Shown: positions 1 to 7,986, numbered from the stretch's first letter. The stretch is DNA of 21,402 bases from Actinomycetota bacterium (GCA_004376325.1 SOKC01000073.1:1-21402); one strand, 5' to 3'. Program-made: numbers and translations. Notes: generated by a model not told the origin, from the sequence alone.

Positions 1-1100
1 CTAAATCCATAGTCTACCAGAGTTTGCTTTCTTGAGCGATCACCTTCATACATTCCCCTTATCTGAGGAATTGCAATATGTGATTCATCAATAACCATCA
101 GAAAATCATCAGGAAAAAAATCCAGTAAGGTATTAGGTGCTTCTCCTGGTTTTTTTCCTAATATATGTCTTGAATAATTCTCAATACCGCCACAAAATCC
201 TAATTCTGCTATCATTTCCATATCATATCTCGTTCTTGATTCTATTCTCTGAGCCTCAAGCAGCTTATTCTGGTTTTTAAAATACTTTATTCTTTCCTCA
301 AGCTCTTCTTCGATGGTCTCTAGAGCCCTGTCAACCCATTCCACAGTTGCTAAAAAATGAGTGGCTGGGGATATAATATATACTTCTTTCTCTTCATAAA
401 TCTCTCCTGACACAGGATTAAACTCGACAATTCTTTCTAATTCATCTCCTAAAAGCTGCACTCTTATAGCCCTGTCCTGATATGCCGGGAATATTTCAAT
501 GGTGTCCCCTTTGACTCTAAATTTACCATTGGAAAAATCATAATCATTTCTTTCGTATCTTATATTGACCAACTTACCTATTATCTCCTCTCTTGGGAAT
601 TCTTTTCCTGACCTTAAAATAATTCTCTGTCTTCCGTATTCAGAAGGTGAGCCCAGACCATATATACAGGAAACGCTTGCAACTGCTATAACGTCATTTC
701 TGGTATAGAGAGAATTAGTGGTGGATAATCTTAACTTTTCTATTTCTTCATTTATAGAAGTATCTTTCTCAATATACATATCCTTGCCTGGGAGATACGC
801 TTCCGGTTGGTAATAATCATAATAGCTTACAAAGTATTCTACTGCGTTATTGGGGAAAAATTCCTTGAACTCGTTACAAAGCTGGGCTGCAAGTGTCTTA
901 TTGGGAGCCAGAACCAATGCTGGAAGCTGAACATTCTGTATCACATTTGCTATCGAATAAGTCTTTCCGGAACCAGTAACTCCCAGTAAACTTTGAAATT
1001 TAAAATTATTTCCAATACCTTTCGTCAGCTGGCTAATAGCCTTATCCTGGTCCCCTTGAGGAGAATAATTGGATACTATTTTAAATTTAGAATCAAGCAT
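1..1100 (-). CDS. uvrB: UvrABC system protein B (excinuclease subunit), C-terminus outside window
   Basis: DNA-damage recognition helicase of nucleotide excision repair; it is loaded by UvrA and recruits UvrC. About 366 codons are visible of a family length near 660. Seen: Walker A GVTGSGKT at about residues 40-47, the NKTLAAQL motif, the beta-hairpin region YYDYYQPEAYLPG that clamps one DNA strand, and the motif II variant VIDESH near the visible end, followed by RKQTLVDYGF, where the window stops. The start is the ATG at 1098-1100; an in-frame stop lies eight codons upstream and the Shine-Dalgarno is weak. It follows coaE by 27 bases, so it is probably the last visible member of the polA - S1 - coaE - uvrB run. 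The frame is intact throughout. The family assignment is essentially certain. Confidence 0.97.
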   Translation of the reverse strand, partial: MLDSKFKIVSNYSPQGDQDKAISQLTKGIGNNFKFQSLLGVTGSGKTYSIANVIQNVQLPALVLAPNKTLAAQLCNEFKEFFPNNAVEYFVSYYDYYQPEAYLPGKDMYIEKDTSINEEIEKLRLSTTNSLYTRNDVIAVASVSCIYGLGSPSEYGRQRIILRSGKEFPREEIIGKLVNIRYERNDYDFSNGKFRVKGDTIEIFPAYQDRAIRVQLLGDELERIVEFNPVSGEIYEEKEVYIISPATHFLATVEWVDRALETIEEELEERIKYFKNQNKLLEAQRIESRTRYDMEMIAELGFCGGIENYSRHILGKKPGEAPNTLLDFFPDDFLMVIDESHIAIPQIRGMYEGDRSRKQTLVDYGF

Positions 1101-1127
1101 ACTATATACTGTGTCTTTTATTTACAC

Positions 1128-1709
1128 TTAAATATTTCTTAAAATATTTTCTACTTTTTTTAACAAACTCTCTTTAGAGTTATTATTATTAATAATAAAA
1201 TCCACTTTCTTTCTATTTATCTTTATACGCTGCCCTTCTATTCTTAATTCTATATCATCGTCTGGAAAATTTTTATTCTTCAAAAAGATTTCTCTTCTCT
1301 CGTCAGTAGTATCAACCAGAATAATATAATCACACATCGGGTCCAATTTACAGCCAAATAATATTGCCGCTTCTATTATTATATAATTTTTATCCTGGTT
1401 TTCATTTAAAATATTTTTCACTTCACTTCTAATTAAAGGAAACATTAATCTGTTCAATTTCTCCAGTTCTGCTCTGCTGGAAAAAACTTTTTCTGCTAAA
1501 GCTTTATAAATTAAATCTCCATCGGAACTGAATACCCCGTCTCCAAATATTTTTCTAAGTTCGTTCATGATCTCGGGATTTTTTGAATAGATGTTTTTTG
1601 CTGCCTTATCTACATCCAATATCAGAACATTTTTCTTTATTTTTTTTATATATCTGCTTACCGTGCTTTTACCCGAGGCGATCCTGCCGGTAATTCCTAT
1701 GACTACTAT
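1128..1709 (-). CDS. coaE: Dephospho-CoA kinase with apparent AUA start codon
   Basis: Catalyses the last step of coenzyme A synthesis, the ATP-dependent 3'-phosphorylation of dephospho-CoA. With the start chosen here it is 193 aa, normal for the family. The P-loop GITGRIASGKST lies at about residues 5-16 and is followed by the substrate-side DVDK motif (usually DAD) at about residue 32. No ATG, GTG or TTG exists between the upstream in-frame stop (1725-1727) and the P-loop. The first conventional start, TTG at 1617-1619, would remove the P-loop. AGGAGG at 1718-1723 sits 8 bases before an ATA codon at 1707-1709, exactly where the family's Met falls. I therefore infer AUA initiation; a sequencing error in an ATG is the alternative. 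It lies between the S1 gene and uvrB, as polA-coaE neighbourhoods often do in other bacteria. Confidence 0.9.
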   Translation of the reverse strand: MVVIGITGRIASGKSTVSRYIKKIKKNVLILDVDKAAKNIYSKNPEIMNELRKIFGDGVFSSDGDLIYKALAEKVFSSRAELEKLNRLMFPLIRSEVKNILNENQDKNYIIIEAAILFGCKLDPMCDYIILVDTTDERREIFLKNKNFPDDDIELRIEGQRIKINRKKVDFIINNNNSKESLLKKVENILRNI

Positions 1710-1717
1710 TGTATATT

Positions 1718-1723
1718 CCTCCT
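1718..1723 (-). promoter_or_regulatory. Perfect Shine-Dalgarno AGGAGG that fixes the coaE start
   Basis: A full AGGAGG on the minus strand, 8 bases upstream of ATA (1707-1709). This is the strongest ribosome binding site I see in the window, and no canonical start codon lies at a usable distance. It supports the AUA start of coaE. Confidence 0.8.
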
Positions 1724-1885
1724 GCTAATTTAATAATTTAATGAGTTCATCCAGAAATTCCTGAAATAAAAAATCTAAAGTTAAATATTAAAAAGATAAT
1801 AATATCTAAATATCTAATGGTTTTTCTAAAACATTATCGTGGTTCCATGAAGCTTTAAGACACAAATTTGAATGGCTAAAATATA

Positions 1886-3145
1886 CTACTCTATATCGGC
1901 TTCCTTTTTCATTTCTTTCAATATTTCTTTTATTTGCCTTTTTTTATTTGATTCTTTATCTGAAACCTCTTCTTTTTCACTCTTTTTTTCTTCTTTCGAA
2001 TCTTTCACCTTTTTTTCTTCTTCTTTATCTTCAACTGGATTCTCAACTTGCTTAACACTGAAAGCCATTCTTCTCTTATCAAAATCTATATCAATAATTC
2101 TAACCATCAGCTCATCCCCGATTTTCGCAACATCACTGGGCTTCTTTACCGGTTCCGGACTTAATTCAGATATGTGCACCAGGCCTTGAAGGCCTTCCTC
2201 TATCTGCACAAATAATCCGAACTTTACTATTCTAGTCACTTTACCCTTTGCCACATCTTTTATGGAATAATTTTTTATTTTTTCCAACCAGGGGTCCTTT
2301 TGGGTTTGCTTTAAACCCAGAGATAGTCTTTGCTTTTCATAATCAATACCTAATATTTCTACATCTACTTCTTGATCAACATTAACCACTTCCGAAGGAT
2401 GCTTTACATGATTCCAGGAAAGTTCAGATATATGTACCAGACCATCAACACCACCTACATCAATAAAAGCTCCGAAATCTGCGATACTGGTAATTATACC
2501 TCTTTTTATCTGACCGATTTCCATACTATCGAGTATTTCTTTTCTTTGCTCTTTTCTCTCATCTTCTATAATGGCTTTCCGGGATAGTACAACATTATTT
2601 CTATGTCTATCGACTTCAATAATTTTACATACACATCTTTCACCAATATAGGACTGGAAATCCTTAGTTTTTCTAACATCTATTAATGATGCCGGTAAAA
2701 ATCCCCTCAAGCCTATATCTACAATCAAACCTCCTTTGACACACTCTATAATATCACCTTCAACTGTATCCCCATTCTCATATATTTTCTCTATCCTATT
2801 GAAATTTTGCTCCACTTCAGCTCTTTTTTTCGATAGTATAAGCCGGCCATCCTGATCTTCCTTCTGAACTACCATTATCTCTATTTCCTCATTAACCTTC
2901 AGGACATCTTCAGGTTTTACATCATTTCTTATTGATAGCTCACTCCGGGGTATAACTCCTTCTGATTTAAAGCCCACATCAACCAAAACTTCATCTTTGT
3001 CAATTTTTACTACCTTACCCTTAACCACATCACCATCATTTAAATTAACCATAGTGAGATCATAATTGGGAACCAGCTCACCCTTTTCATTTTTTATCAT
3101 ACAGTTGTCATTTGTTAGTTTGTTGTAAATATTATTCTCAGTCAT
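1886..3145 (-). CDS. rpsA: 30S ribosomal protein S1-like protein, four S1 domains
   Basis: RNA-binding protein that helps the 30S subunit engage mRNA. Four S1 (OB-fold) repeats are visible at about residues 37-106, 122-190, 208-279 and 294-366 (numbered from the ATG used here). The last two carry the classic FGAFIDVGGVDGLVHISELS and FGLFVQIEEGLQGLVHISELS cores. The tail (about 370-419) is highly charged (Lys/Glu) and low in complexity. Length (419 aa) suits the four- to six-domain S1 proteins of many non-proteobacteria; there is no IspH or CMK fusion. The start is uncertain: ATG at 3143-3145 is 16 bases from AGGAG (3162-3166), whereas TTG at 3158-3160 is only 1 base from it. I use the ATG. 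It sits between polA and coaE and may have its own promoter just upstream. Confidence 0.93.
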   Translation of the reverse strand: MTENNIYNKLTNDNCMIKNEKGELVPNYDLTMVNLNDGDVVKGKVVKIDKDEVLVDVGFKSEGVIPRSELSIRNDVKPEDVLKVNEEIEIMVVQKEDQDGRLILSKKRAEVEQNFNRIEKIYENGDTVEGDIIECVKGGLIVDIGLRGFLPASLIDVRKTKDFQSYIGERCVCKIIEVDRHRNNVVLSRKAIIEDERKEQRKEILDSMEIGQIKRGIITSIADFGAFIDVGGVDGLVHISELSWNHVKHPSEVVNVDQEVDVEILGIDYEKQRLSLGLKQTQKDPWLEKIKNYSIKDVAKGKVTRIVKFGLFVQIEEGLQGLVHISELSPEPVKKPSDVAKIGDELMVRIIDIDFDKRRMAFSVKQVENPVEDKEEEKKVKDSKEEKKSEKEEVSDKESNKKRQIKEILKEMKKEADIE

Positions 3146-3182
3146 ATTCTTATAAATCAATCTCCTTTTTTAACATTCGAAA

Positions 3183-3211
3183 AGGATAGCACGCAAGAAA
3201 AGAATAATCAA
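3183..3211 (-). promoter_or_regulatory. Candidate sigma70-type promoter upstream of the S1 gene
   Basis: On the minus strand TTGATT (3206-3211), a 17-base spacer and TATCCT (3183-3188) preceded by TGC, i.e. an extended -10. It lies in the 83-base gap after the polA stop and would start transcription about 15 bases ahead of the AGGAG. Inferred from consensus only. Confidence 0.4.
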
Positions 3212-3228
3212 TATTATAAAATATTTTC

Positions 3229-5982
3229 TTAAATATACCAATTCTTGCCAGTTTTTATATCCACCTTGAGTTTTACTTTTAAACTCACACAATTTTCCAT
3301 TGATTCTATCACTATTCTTTTAATTCTTTCTAAATCTCTTTCCTTTAATTCCAATACCAGTTCATCATGAACATGAAGTATTATGTTACTGACTATGTTA
3401 TTTAATTTTAATTTGTTAAAAAGGATTACAGTAGAAAGTTTCATTATATCTGCAGCACTTCCCTGTATGGGGGTATTTACTGCAAATCTCTCTCCCAAAC
3501 TTCTTATTCTAACATTACTGCTTCCCAGCTCTTTTAAGTATCTTTTTCTGCCAAAAATTGTGGTGGTGTAACCTTTTTTATATGCATCATCTATTAAAAA
3601 TTTTAAATACTTTTTCACCCCGGGGTATCTATCAAAATACTTCTTAATATATTCTTTAGCTTCCTCTTCCGATATAGAAAGCCTGCTCTTCAGGCCATAT
3701 TCGGTCATTCCATATATTATCCCAAAATTTACCGCTTTTACCTTTCTTCTCAAAGTAGCATCAACATCATCATAGCTTACTCCGAATATCTCTGATGCTG
3801 TGCGGGTATGTATATCTTCTCTCCTGTTAAATGAATCTATAAGATTCTCATCCCCTGATAGGTGCGCCAGAACCCTCAACTCAATTTGAGAATAATCTGA
3901 AGCTAGAATTAAATCATAGCCATTTCCCGGTATGAAAGCTTTTCTTATCTGTCTTCCATAATCTGTTCTTACAGGAATATTTTGCAGGTTGGGTTCGCTG
4001 CTGCTTATCCTTCCGGTAGATGTTCCTAGTTGATTGTATGTAGTATGGATTCTCAAGTCTTCGGGATCTATCAAGGCGGGCAGGACATCAATATAAGTAT
4101 TTTTTAGTTTGGTTTTTTCCCTCCAGTCCAGTATTTTTTTTATTATGGGAGAGCTGTCATAAATAGCTTTAAGAGCACCTGCATCTGTAGAAAATCCTGT
4201 TTTAATTTTTTTTGTGACCGGAAGCTTCAGCTTTCTATAAAGAATCTCTGAGAGTTGCTGCGGAGAATTTATATTAAACTCCTCGCCGCAAAGCTTATAA
4301 ATTTCTTTCTCAAGTCTTCTTATATCCAGCTCATATTCTTCAATTAAACTGCTTAGATATTTTTTATCTATATTAACACCTGTATATTCCATCTCAGCCA
4401 GCACCTGAATAAGCGGCTCTTCTATCTGCCAGTATAAATTATCCAGTTTTTCCTCTTTTATTTTTTCAAGTAATCCAGCCTCAATTTTTTTATATAGACT
4501 TAATCTTTTTAATACTCTGTCCAACTTTTCCTTTTCTACTTTTATTTTCTTTTTTTTATCCTTATAAAAATCAAGTTCTAGCTGTTTTTTTTCTTCCGCA
4601 TCTTTAAATTCAATTAAATCGCTGCTTTCTTTACCTTCACTAAATTGGATATCTTCTATTTCCACATTTAACAGATCACCGGTTATCTCATCCAGAGTAG
4701 TTGTAGATTTAACCGGATTCAAGATTAAATATAATATTTTATAATCTATAAACTTCCCCCTTAAACAAATACCGTAATCCTTTAAAATCTTGTATATTCT
4801 TTTAAAATCAAAACCTGATTTTTTAATTTCCCTATTTTCAATCAATTTTTTTACAGCCTTTTTTACAGCGCCTTCATTTAGGCTATCTCTTTCAATTAAA
4901 TAGGCGCTATCTAATCCAGAATATAAAATAATACCGTAAAACACATCATCAGCGGCAAATTCTGTAATATATATATTATTAGTAATATTTTTATTTAAAA
5001 TTTCTAAGTTTAAACCTCCGGTTAAATGTTTTAAATTAATTTTATCTGCTGCTCTCTTTTTGACTACCGGGATCTCTTCCTTAAAGTTAATTTTATCTTT
5101 CAGGTTAACCAGTCTTTTTTCCAGAGATCTGAACTCAAGACTTTCAAACAATTGCTTGACCTTATTAAAACTAATATTCTTAAAACTTTTATTTATAAAT
5201 TCACTTGCATCTGCATCCCGGACTATTTTTAATGTGGTTAATTCTTTACTCAGTTCAGCAAGATTTTTATTATTTGTCAAAAGTTCCCTCAGCCGTGGGT
5301 TATCTACTTTATTAATGTTTTTATAAATTTCTTCCAGGCAACCATATTTTTTCACCAGCAATCTGGCCGTCTTTGGACCTATCCCCGGGACACCTGGTAT
5401 ATTATCTGAACTGTCCCCCATCAAGGCTAAAAGGTCTTTCATATTTTCCGGTTTAACCCCAAATTTCTCCTCTACTTTAAGCCTGTCAAAAATTACTGTA
5501 TCGGTAATGCCTTTTTTAAGTGCCATAACCTTTATGTTACCGGAAACTAACTGCAATATGTCTTTATCGCCAGTAACTATTATTATCTGATCAAATTTAT
5601 CTTTAATACTATTTACTATTCCTGCAAGTATGTCATCGGCTTCAAAACCATCTTTTTCTAAATAAATAATATTAAAGGCATCCAGAACCTCTTTAATTAA
5701 AGTAAACTGGCTTGATAGTTCCGTGGGCATTTTTTTTCTATTTATTTTATACCGGTCGAATATTTTATGTCTGAATGTTGGAACCTTACTGTCAAATGCA
5801 CATATTATTGTATCCGGATGCTGTTTTTCTATAAGTTTTAACAGCATATTTGTGAATCCTAAAACAGCGTTTGTTATAATACCAGATGAAGTGGAAATAC
5901 TATCAGGAACTGCATAGAAGGCTCTGTATGCAATATTATTTCCATCAATTAAAATAACTTTATTATTTCTACCACTTTTCAA
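3229..5982 (-). CDS. polA: DNA polymerase I, proofreading site degenerate
   Basis: Gap-filling and primer-removing polymerase, 917 aa. The 5'-nuclease domain (about 1-290) has LIDGNN (11-16), FEADDILA (113-120), GDKD and GDSSDNIPGVPGIGPKTA (189-206). The polymerase domain (about 520-917) has motif A DYSQIELRVLAH (D696), motif B RRKVKAVNFGIIYG (745-758) and motif C HVHDE (870-874). The middle 3'-5' exonuclease domain (about 320-510) keeps the fold outline (GFDFKRIYKIL, then DYGICLRG) but lacks the DxE motif, the Asp of exo II and the YxxxD of exo III; instead there is a Lys-rich stretch near 460-500. It should have no proofreading, as in several Gram-positive and Thermus enzymes. The start is TTG at 5980-5982 with GGAG six bases upstream and a stop codon immediately in front. 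First gene of the polA - S1 - coaE - uvrB run. Confidence 0.97.
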   Translation of the reverse strand: MKSGRNNKVILIDGNNIAYRAFYAVPDSISTSSGIITNAVLGFTNMLLKLIEKQHPDTIICAFDSKVPTFRHKIFDRYKINRKKMPTELSSQFTLIKEVLDAFNIIYLEKDGFEADDILAGIVNSIKDKFDQIIIVTGDKDILQLVSGNIKVMALKKGITDTVIFDRLKVEEKFGVKPENMKDLLALMGDSSDNIPGVPGIGPKTARLLVKKYGCLEEIYKNINKVDNPRLRELLTNNKNLAELSKELTTLKIVRDADASEFINKSFKNISFNKVKQLFESLEFRSLEKRLVNLKDKINFKEEIPVVKKRAADKINLKHLTGGLNLEILNKNITNNIYITEFAADDVFYGIILYSGLDSAYLIERDSLNEGAVKKAVKKLIENREIKKSGFDFKRIYKILKDYGICLRGKFIDYKILYLILNPVKSTTTLDEITGDLLNVEIEDIQFSEGKESSDLIEFKDAEEKKQLELDFYKDKKKKIKVEKEKLDRVLKRLSLYKKIEAGLLEKIKEEKLDNLYWQIEEPLIQVLAEMEYTGVNIDKKYLSSLIEEYELDIRRLEKEIYKLCGEEFNINSPQQLSEILYRKLKLPVTKKIKTGFSTDAGALKAIYDSSPIIKKILDWREKTKLKNTYIDVLPALIDPEDLRIHTTYNQLGTSTGRISSSEPNLQNIPVRTDYGRQIRKAFIPGNGYDLILASDYSQIELRVLAHLSGDENLIDSFNRREDIHTRTASEIFGVSYDDVDATLRRKVKAVNFGIIYGMTEYGLKSRLSISEEEAKEYIKKYFDRYPGVKKYLKFLIDDAYKKGYTTTIFGRKRYLKELGSSNVRIRSLGERFAVNTPIQGSAADIMKLSTVILFNKLKLNNIVSNIILHVHDELVLELKERDLERIKRIVIESMENCVSLKVKLKVDIKTGKNWYI

Positions 5983-6279
5983 TTAAAACTCCTAAAACTA
6001 CTGCTCCAAAACCAGCCAGTAAATAAATATTCTTTTAGTTTAACCATATTCACGCTAAAAGATTAGGTCTTTAAAGATTTTTAATAATTTTTATTAGCAC
6101 CTGGTAAAAAAAATGATACCTTTGCGCAATCTTATATATTATAGCATTTAACAAGAATAATAATTTTATAAATCAAATTCTTATGAACTACCAAAACTCC
6201 GTAAAGTAATTTTTTATTTTTCATCATATTTTATTACATCCCTTCTCTTTAAAAACTTCTCTAGAGGCTGACTTGCATT
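5983..6279. other. Non-coding stretch between polA and the cassette array
   Basis: No gene is supported here. It holds the presumed polA promoter. The side next to 6280 begins, on the minus strand, with a cassette-start-like sequence (TTGTGCGAAAATGCA) that resembles the 5' ends of the two cassettes, so the junction with the array is probably at 6288/6289. A short hydrophobic reading frame that overlaps the polA start has no initiation codon. Confidence 0.6.
6138..6146 (-). promoter_or_regulatory. Extended -10 element, candidate polA promoter
   Basis: TGCTATAAT on the minus strand, a perfect extended -10, about 155 bases upstream of the polA start. No good -35 hexamer is visible at 16-18 bases. 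The leader would be about 150 bases long. Consensus-based inference. Confidence 0.4.
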
Positions 6280-6373
6280 TTCGCACAACGTCCCGAGCGT
6301 ATCTGAAGTCCTGCGAAGCTGGATTTGAGCAGAGTACCGAAGACACAAAGCTAGATATGCTCCGTTATATGAA
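6280..6373 (-). repeat. attC-like recombination site after the exonuclease gene
   Basis: An imperfect inverted repeat of 94 bases starting 11 bases after the exonuclease stop. Outer arms on the minus strand are TTCATATAACG at the 5' end and CGTTGTGCGAA at the 3' end; inner arms are GAGCATATCT and AGATACGCTC. An unequal spacer (four extra bases, GGGA, on the 3' side only) separates outer and inner arms, like the unpaired spacer of folded attC sites. The R'-like GTTGTGC (6283-6289) would be cut between 6289 and 6288. The centre (about 40 bases) is less symmetric. Confidence 0.65.
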
Positions 6374-6383
6374 GAGCAATTAT

Positions 6384-6968
6384 TTATTTTTTATCTACTT
6401 TTATAAAACCAACACGCATCAGTTCGAAAAAGCATTCCACACAAGCTTTTACATCAACGGCTGAATCATGTGCATACTCTAAATCCTTCTTGAACAAATG
6501 GTAATACAGTTCAGATAATTTTGGCCATTTATACCCATATGGGCCAGTAATCTGACATAATTCTGTGGTTGTCTTCATTGTACAGAATCTCTGTTTATCA
6601 AACAAAACTGATTTAACTCCAGATCTTAGAAATTCAGCACCAACGATTTTCTCTTCAAAATCCATGTTGTGTGCAATTATAATTTCTGACTTAGAAATTA
6701 CTTCAGAAAATTCTTGCAGGACTGTTTCTAACTGTACTCCTGATTCCAAGGCCTTCTCAGTTGTAATGCCATGCACCTTGGAAGCATCTGCCGAAATGGT
6801 AAATCCCTCTGGTTTGATAATATAATTCGCCTCGGAGATAAGATTCTGATTTTCGTCATATTGCAACCAAGCAAGCTGAACCATTCTCGGCCAGTTGTTC
6901 AAGTTTGTAATTGATGCATCCCTTACTTTTGGTAATCCTGTTGTTTCTATATCGAAAAATAAATACAT
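6384..6968 (-). CDS. Cassette-borne DEDDh 3'-5' exonuclease (DnaQ/RNase T superfamily)
   Basis: A 194-aa stand-alone exonuclease of the DnaQ-like fold. All catalytic residues are visible: D6 and E8 in FFDIETTGL (exo I), D103 in IIIAHNMDFEEK (exo II), and H167 and D172 in YAHDSAVDVKA (exo III, DEDDh type). It spans little more than the catalytic domain, with no polymerase, BRCT or GIY-YIG fusion, so the substrate (DNA, RNA or small nucleic acids) cannot be told. The start ATG (6966-6968) lies about 33 bases inside the cassette and has AGAGGA 7 bases upstream. The gene is the second cassette of the array, between two attC-like sites, so it was probably acquired laterally. It could serve general repair or RNA turnover, or a defence role; nothing in the sequence decides. 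Confidence 0.88.
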   Translation of the reverse strand: MYLFFDIETTGLPKVRDASITNLNNWPRMVQLAWLQYDENQNLISEANYIIKPEGFTISADASKVHGITTEKALESGVQLETVLQEFSEVISKSEIIIAHNMDFEEKIVGAEFLRSGVKSVLFDKQRFCTMKTTTELCQITGPYGYKWPKLSELYYHLFKKDLEYAHDSAVDVKACVECFFELMRVGFIKVDKK

Positions 6969-6991
6969 TATTTATCCTCTCGTAACTGCAT

Positions 6992-7063
6992 TTCATATAA
7001 TGTTTCGCGGGTTTGCGAAGTGCCACAGGCATTTTTAATGTAACCGCAAACACGCTGTTAAGG
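6992..7063 (-). repeat. attC-like recombination site between TPR and exonuclease cassettes
   Basis: A 72-base imperfect inverted repeat on the minus strand. R''-like CCTTAAC (7057-7063) is followed by TGTTTGCGG; the other side reads CCCGCGAAACA and then TTATATGAA (6992-7000). The inner stem is offset by one extra base, as in attC sites where unpaired bases set strand choice. The first base of the R'-like site is A rather than G (ATTATAT), which may lower its activity. A second stem, GTTTGCG with CGCAAAC, overlaps it. Confidence 0.6.
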
Positions 7064-7078
7064 GAAGTGGCAGCACAA
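7057..7078. repeat. Inverted repeat, copy 1, flanking the TPR gene
   Basis: These 22 bases are the reverse complement of 7890-7911 with two mismatches (20 of 22 matching). The copies lie at the two ends of the TPR cassette, facing each other. In cassette terms this is the R'' side of the cassette's own attC matching the cassette's 5' end, so a circularised cassette would form an unusually long terminal stem. Confidence 0.75.
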
Positions 7079-7101
7079 TAAACAATAAAAATATATAATA
7101 G

Positions 7102-7875
7102 CTATTCAAGTCGATCATTGCACCATTTAATATATCTTTTCAATATTTCCTCAGCATCTGGCTTTTGACTAAGGAGATTTTGGCATGATTTAAAATGCGA
7201 TAGAGCACTTCTTATGAGATTATTATCTACACCATTCGACAAAGTCATACATGAAACACCTGCATAATAATGTGCGACGAAATTGTCATTGTTTACTTCT
7301 ATTGATTTTGCACAAAATTCAATTGCTTTTTTGAAGTTTTTTTGAGCGACTTCTACTCCGCCCATATTTGCTAATGCAACATCATCACTAGGATTTATTT
7401 CCAATGCTCTTTCTAAACAATTTCTTGCTACAGCTAAATCCATTATTTCAGGATCCATGAAATATCGTCCCAGGTTAACCCATGTGGGAGATAAATTACT
7501 ATCGAGTGCTATAGCCCGCAAAAAGCACTCAACAGATTCTAATTTCCATCCAAATTCGTATAGTAAATTTCCTCGATCATTCCATAGCTCTGATTCATTA
7601 TTAGTGATTTCATGTTGAAAACCGGCTATTTTAGCTAATTGCCGAAAAAAATCATCATTACTAAGAGAAATGTTTGTTGGATGAGGAATTATTTTATGAG
7701 CATTTTGAGGTCCACTGATAAAAGCGACGCTTTGGCCTTGAGCGATAAGTGATGATAGCAATAATATCTCTTCTATTGAATTTCCCGTAAGGGCTATATC
7801 TGTGTTTATTTGCAAATTAGAATGATGCCCAGGTTCACCATACCATTTTTTAATTTGAGAAAATAATTTTTTCAT
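7102..7875 (-). CDS. TPR-repeat protein of unknown function, cassette-borne
   Basis: A 257-aa soluble protein; no signal peptide or membrane segment is visible. The N-terminal 90 residues match no family I recognise. From about residue 95 come tetratricopeptide repeats: about 96-128 (FLRAIALDSN), 129-163 (NCLERALEINPS), 164-197 (FCAKSIEVNND) and a weaker one at 198-236. They should form a helical surface for protein partners. The start ATG (7873-7875) has AGGAG ten bases upstream. The gene is flanked by a 22-bp inverted repeat and followed by an attC-like site, so it is the first cassette after the recombinase fragment. Composition is less Lys/Ile-rich than the chromosomal genes around the island. 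The function is not known; a scaffold or regulatory role would be a guess. Confidence 0.8.
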   Translation of the reverse strand: MKKLFSQIKKWYGEPGHHSNLQINTDIALTGNSIEEILLLSSLIAQGQSVAFISGPQNAHKIIPHPTNISLSNDDFFRQLAKIAGFQHEITNNESELWNDRGNLLYEFGWKLESVECFLRAIALDSNLSPTWVNLGRYFMDPEIMDLAVARNCLERALEINPSDDVALANMGGVEVAQKNFKKAIEFCAKSIEVNNDNFVAHYYAGVSCMTLSNGVDNNLIRSALSHFKSCQNLLSQKPDAEEILKRYIKWCNDRLE

Positions 7876-7889
7876 TTTACCTATTCTCC

Positions 7890-7911
7890 TTGTGCTGCCA
7901 TTTCACTTAAC
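7890..7911. repeat. Inverted repeat, copy 2, with cassette-start site GTTAAGT
   Basis: Partner of 7057-7078. On the minus strand it begins GTTAAGT (7911-7905), an exact fit to the integron core consensus GTTRRRY, and would be the junction where the first cassette was inserted. The TPR ribosome binding site lies just downstream. Confidence 0.65.
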
Positions 7912-7918
7912 TCGTTTG

Positions 7919-7982
7919 TATCCGAAATAAGTTCGGATATACTGCTATTCTGGGTGTATAAACGAACCATGTTCGGATATAC
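7919..7982 (-). repeat. attI-like region: direct repeats and dyads
   Basis: GTTCGGATATAC occurs twice on the plus strand, at 7931-7942 and 7971-7982, exactly 40 bases apart. Each copy is one half of a dyad: TATCCGAA - 5 bases - TTCGGATA (7919-7939, perfect 8-bp stem), and GTATAAACGAAC - CAT - GTTCGGATATAC (7956-7982, 10 of 12 paired). The block lies between the recombinase fragment and the first cassette junction, where integrons have attI with integrase-binding direct repeats. A repressor operator array is the alternative. Confidence 0.5.
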
Positions 7983-7986
7983 ATCC

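Noticed and set aside
1128..1619. coaE starting at TTG 1619 (163 aa)
   Set aside because: It would remove the whole P-loop, which is present in the same open frame upstream behind a perfect Shine-Dalgarno.
1872..2189. Plus-strand frame of 105 codons rich in Ser and Phe
   Set aside because: Antisense of the Lys/Glu-rich tail of the S1 protein; no family and no ribosome binding site.
5975..6040. Short hydrophobic minus-strand frame ending LAGFGAVVLGVLIEKW just before and across the polA start
   Set aside because: It resembles a membrane anchor but begins after a stop with no ATG, GTG or TTG, and would end inside polA; probably chance.
6273..6464. Plus-strand 63-codon frame over the end of the exonuclease gene
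   Set aside because: It overlaps the attC-like inverted repeat and the antisense of the exonuclease; short frames arise easily in attC sites.
6856..7053. Minus-strand 65-codon frame between the TPR and exonuclease genes
   Set aside because: It overlaps the attC-like site and the exonuclease start in another frame, with no recognisable product.
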